Source of the DNA: Actinomycetota bacterium
GTDB lineage: Bacteria > Actinomycetota > Acidimicrobiia > Acidimicrobiales > AC-14
Direction: 5' to 3'
DNA length: 5,110 bases
Assembly: GCA_020200615.1 (NCBI GenBank)
Contig: JAIVIH010000045.1
Coordinates: 1-5,110, forward strand
Part shown: positions 4,036 to 5,110 of the stretch, in pieces
Layout of the letters: each line of letters begins with the position of its first letter
Position numbering within the stretch: position 1 is the first letter of the stretch
The notes under the pieces: generated by a model
The model's input: the letters and a program-made list of their open reading frames with translations, nothing else
Told to the model about the DNA's origin: nothing
Database searches by the model: none
Made by a program: the position numbers and the translations under genes

Positions 4036-5110
4036 GCCCGGGCGTGCCTGCCCGGAGCGGCGGAGCCGCGGGCGTCGGCCTTCACCTCCTCCCCGACACC
4101 GCCACGGTGGACGCTGACGGCCGGCTCTCGGTGGGCGGCGTCGACCTGCTGGCCCTGGCCGGTGAGGTGGGGACGCCCGTGTTCGTCTACGACGAGGCCC
4201 ACCTCCGGACCCGGTGCCGTGAGGCGGTCGGCGCCTTCGGCGAGGGCGTCGCCTACGCCAGCAAGGCCTTCCTGTGCCGGGCCATGGCCCGGCTGGTCCA
4301 CGAGGAGGGGATGCACGTCGACGTGGCCACTGGAGGGGAGATGCACGTGGCCCTGGCCGCCGGCGTTCCCCCCACCCACCTGGTCCTGCACGGCAACAAC
4401 AAGTCGCTGGACGAGCTGAGGCGCGCCCACGACCTGGGCGTTCGCGTGGTGGTCGACTCCTTCGACGAGTTCGAGCGCCTCGAGCGCCTGTTCGCCGAGG
4501 ACGGCCGGCCCACCCGGGTCCTGGTGCGGGTGACGCCGGGGGTCGAGGCCCACACCCACGAGTACGTCATGACCGGTCAGGTCGACTCCAAGTTCGGCTT
4601 CGGCCTGAACTCGGGCGACGCGGCAGAGGCCGTCGACCGGGCCCGCCGGACACCGGCGACCGACCTGGTGGGGGTCCACGCCCACATCGGGAGCCAGATC
4701 TTCCTGGTGCGGTCCTTCGAGAAGGCGGTTGAGGTCCTGGCCGGCTTCGTCAGTTCGCTCGACGTGGCCGAGCTGTGCCTGGGTGGGGGGCTGGGGGTGC
4801 CCTACGTGGAGGGCGAGGAGGCCCCGTCCATCACCGAGTGGGCGGCAACCGTTCAGGAGGCGTGTCGAGCGGCCGGGATCCGTTCCCGGATCACGGCCGA
4901 GCCCGGCCGGGCCATCGCCGCGGGAGCCGGGCTCACCCTGTACCGGGTCGGCACCATCAAGGAGATCCCGGGCGTGCGCACCTACGTCGCCGTCGACGGG
5001 GGCATGAGCGACAACCCCCGGCCCGTGCTCTACGGGAGCGGCTACGAGGCCTTCTTGCCCCGGGCCACGACCGCGGCCCGGCCCCGGCTGGTGACGGTGG
5101 TGGGCAAGCA
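4032..5110 (+). CDS. lysA: Diaminopimelate decarboxylase, C-terminus cut by window end
   Basis: A PLP enzyme of fold type III that converts meso-diaminopimelate to L-lysine plus CO2, the last step of lysine synthesis. The 359 visible residues include the alanine-racemase-like barrel: K78 in YASKAF is the Schiff-base lysine, DSKFGFGL (185-192) and HAHIGSQI (216-223) are family motifs, GGGLG (251-255) and EPGRAI (290-295) bind the cofactor phosphate, and VDGGMSDNPRPVLY (321-334) opens the C-terminal domain. The window ends at VVGK followed by the first two bases of a probable His codon, just before the usual C-E-S-x-D motif, so perhaps 70-90 residues are missing. The GTG at 4032 forms a GTGA overlap with the argS stop, implying coupled translation; GTG at 4044 is an alternative. 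The first 16 residues are Gly/Ala/Pro-rich and look unconserved. argS-lysA pairs are known from corynebacteria and mycobacteria. Confidence 0.97.
   Translation, partial: MSPGVPARSGGAAGVGLHLLPDTATVDADGRLSVGGVDLLALAGEVGTPVFVYDEAHLRTRCREAVGAFGEGVAYASKAFLCRAMARLVHEEGMHVDVATGGEMHVALAAGVPPTHLVLHGNNKSLDELRRAHDLGVRVVVDSFDEFERLERLFAEDGRPTRVLVRVTPGVEAHTHEYVMTGQVDSKFGFGLNSGDAAEAVDRARRTPATDLVGVHAHIGSQIFLVRSFEKAVEVLAGFVSSLDVAELCLGGGLGVPYVEGEEAPSITEWAATVQEACRAAGIRSRITAEPGRAIAAGAGLTLYRVGTIKEIPGVRTYVAVDGGMSDNPRPVLYGSGYEAFLPRATTAARPRLVTVVGK
4038..4055 (+). other. GC hairpin in the first codons of lysA
   Basis: CCGGGC (4038-4043) is exactly complementary to GCCCGG (4050-4055) across a 6-nt loop, giving an all-GC 6-bp stem that begins 6 nt into lysA. 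In RNA it could slow independent ribosome entry at the lysA GTG and so reinforce coupling to argS translation. A 6-bp GC stem can also arise by chance in DNA of this composition. Confidence 0.25.

Noticed and set aside
3897..4685. - strand open frame of 262 codons opposite argS and lysA
   Set aside because: Antisense to conserved catalytic segments of LysA and the end of ArgS; low-complexity composition; no domain.
4162..4732. Forward open frames (4162-4419 and 4274-4732) inside lysA
   Set aside because: They are Arg/Pro/Gly-rich out-of-frame readings of a confident lysA gene.

Overview
This is a high-GC, gene-dense bacterial window that looks like chromosomal DNA from an actinobacterium (Actinomycetota). 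The reasons are the strong G/C preference at third codon positions, GTG starts, GTGA stop/start overlaps, TANNNT-type -10 boxes placed right next to start codons, and an argS-lysA gene pair like that of corynebacteria and mycobacteria. A lineage outside the well-studied genera (for example Acidimicrobiia or relatives) is possible, but that is a guess from general flavour.

Left part (1-1842, + strand): a winged-helix protein of the HTH_42 / YcaQ-like family, preceded by a leader that can fold into hairpins. Twenty bases after its stop lies a two-gene type II toxin-antitoxin module: a ribbon-helix-helix antitoxin, then a MazF/PemK endoribonuclease toxin that overlaps it by 4 nt. The antitoxin has no Shine-Dalgarno, but a TATGCT -10 hexamer sits 6 nt before its ATG, so it is probably expressed from its own leaderless promoter. 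Imperfect palindromes cover that promoter.

Middle (1843-2037): a small intergenic region with a GC hairpin after the toxin gene, a complete tRNA-Arg(CCG) with encoded CCA on the - strand, and a 61-bp divergent promoter region. The left side of that region drives the tRNA and the right side drives the next operon.

Right part (2038-5110, + strand): a tight operon of a stand-alone CheY-like receiver protein, arginyl-tRNA synthetase (argS, 15 nt later) and diaminopimelate decarboxylase (lysA, GTGA overlap with argS). lysA runs off the window just before its C-terminal catalytic motif. ArgS charges tRNA-Arg, whose gene lies about 450 bp away, and LysA makes lysine, so the block concerns basic amino acid supply and use. 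The receiver at its head is the least explained member.

No insertion sequences, CRISPR arrays, rRNA or phage genes were seen. Every stretch over 300 bases is covered by a gene. I found no clear candidate for a wholly new system; the most unusual points are the receiver-argS-lysA linkage beside the cognate tRNA gene and the promoter architecture of the toxin-antitoxin module.
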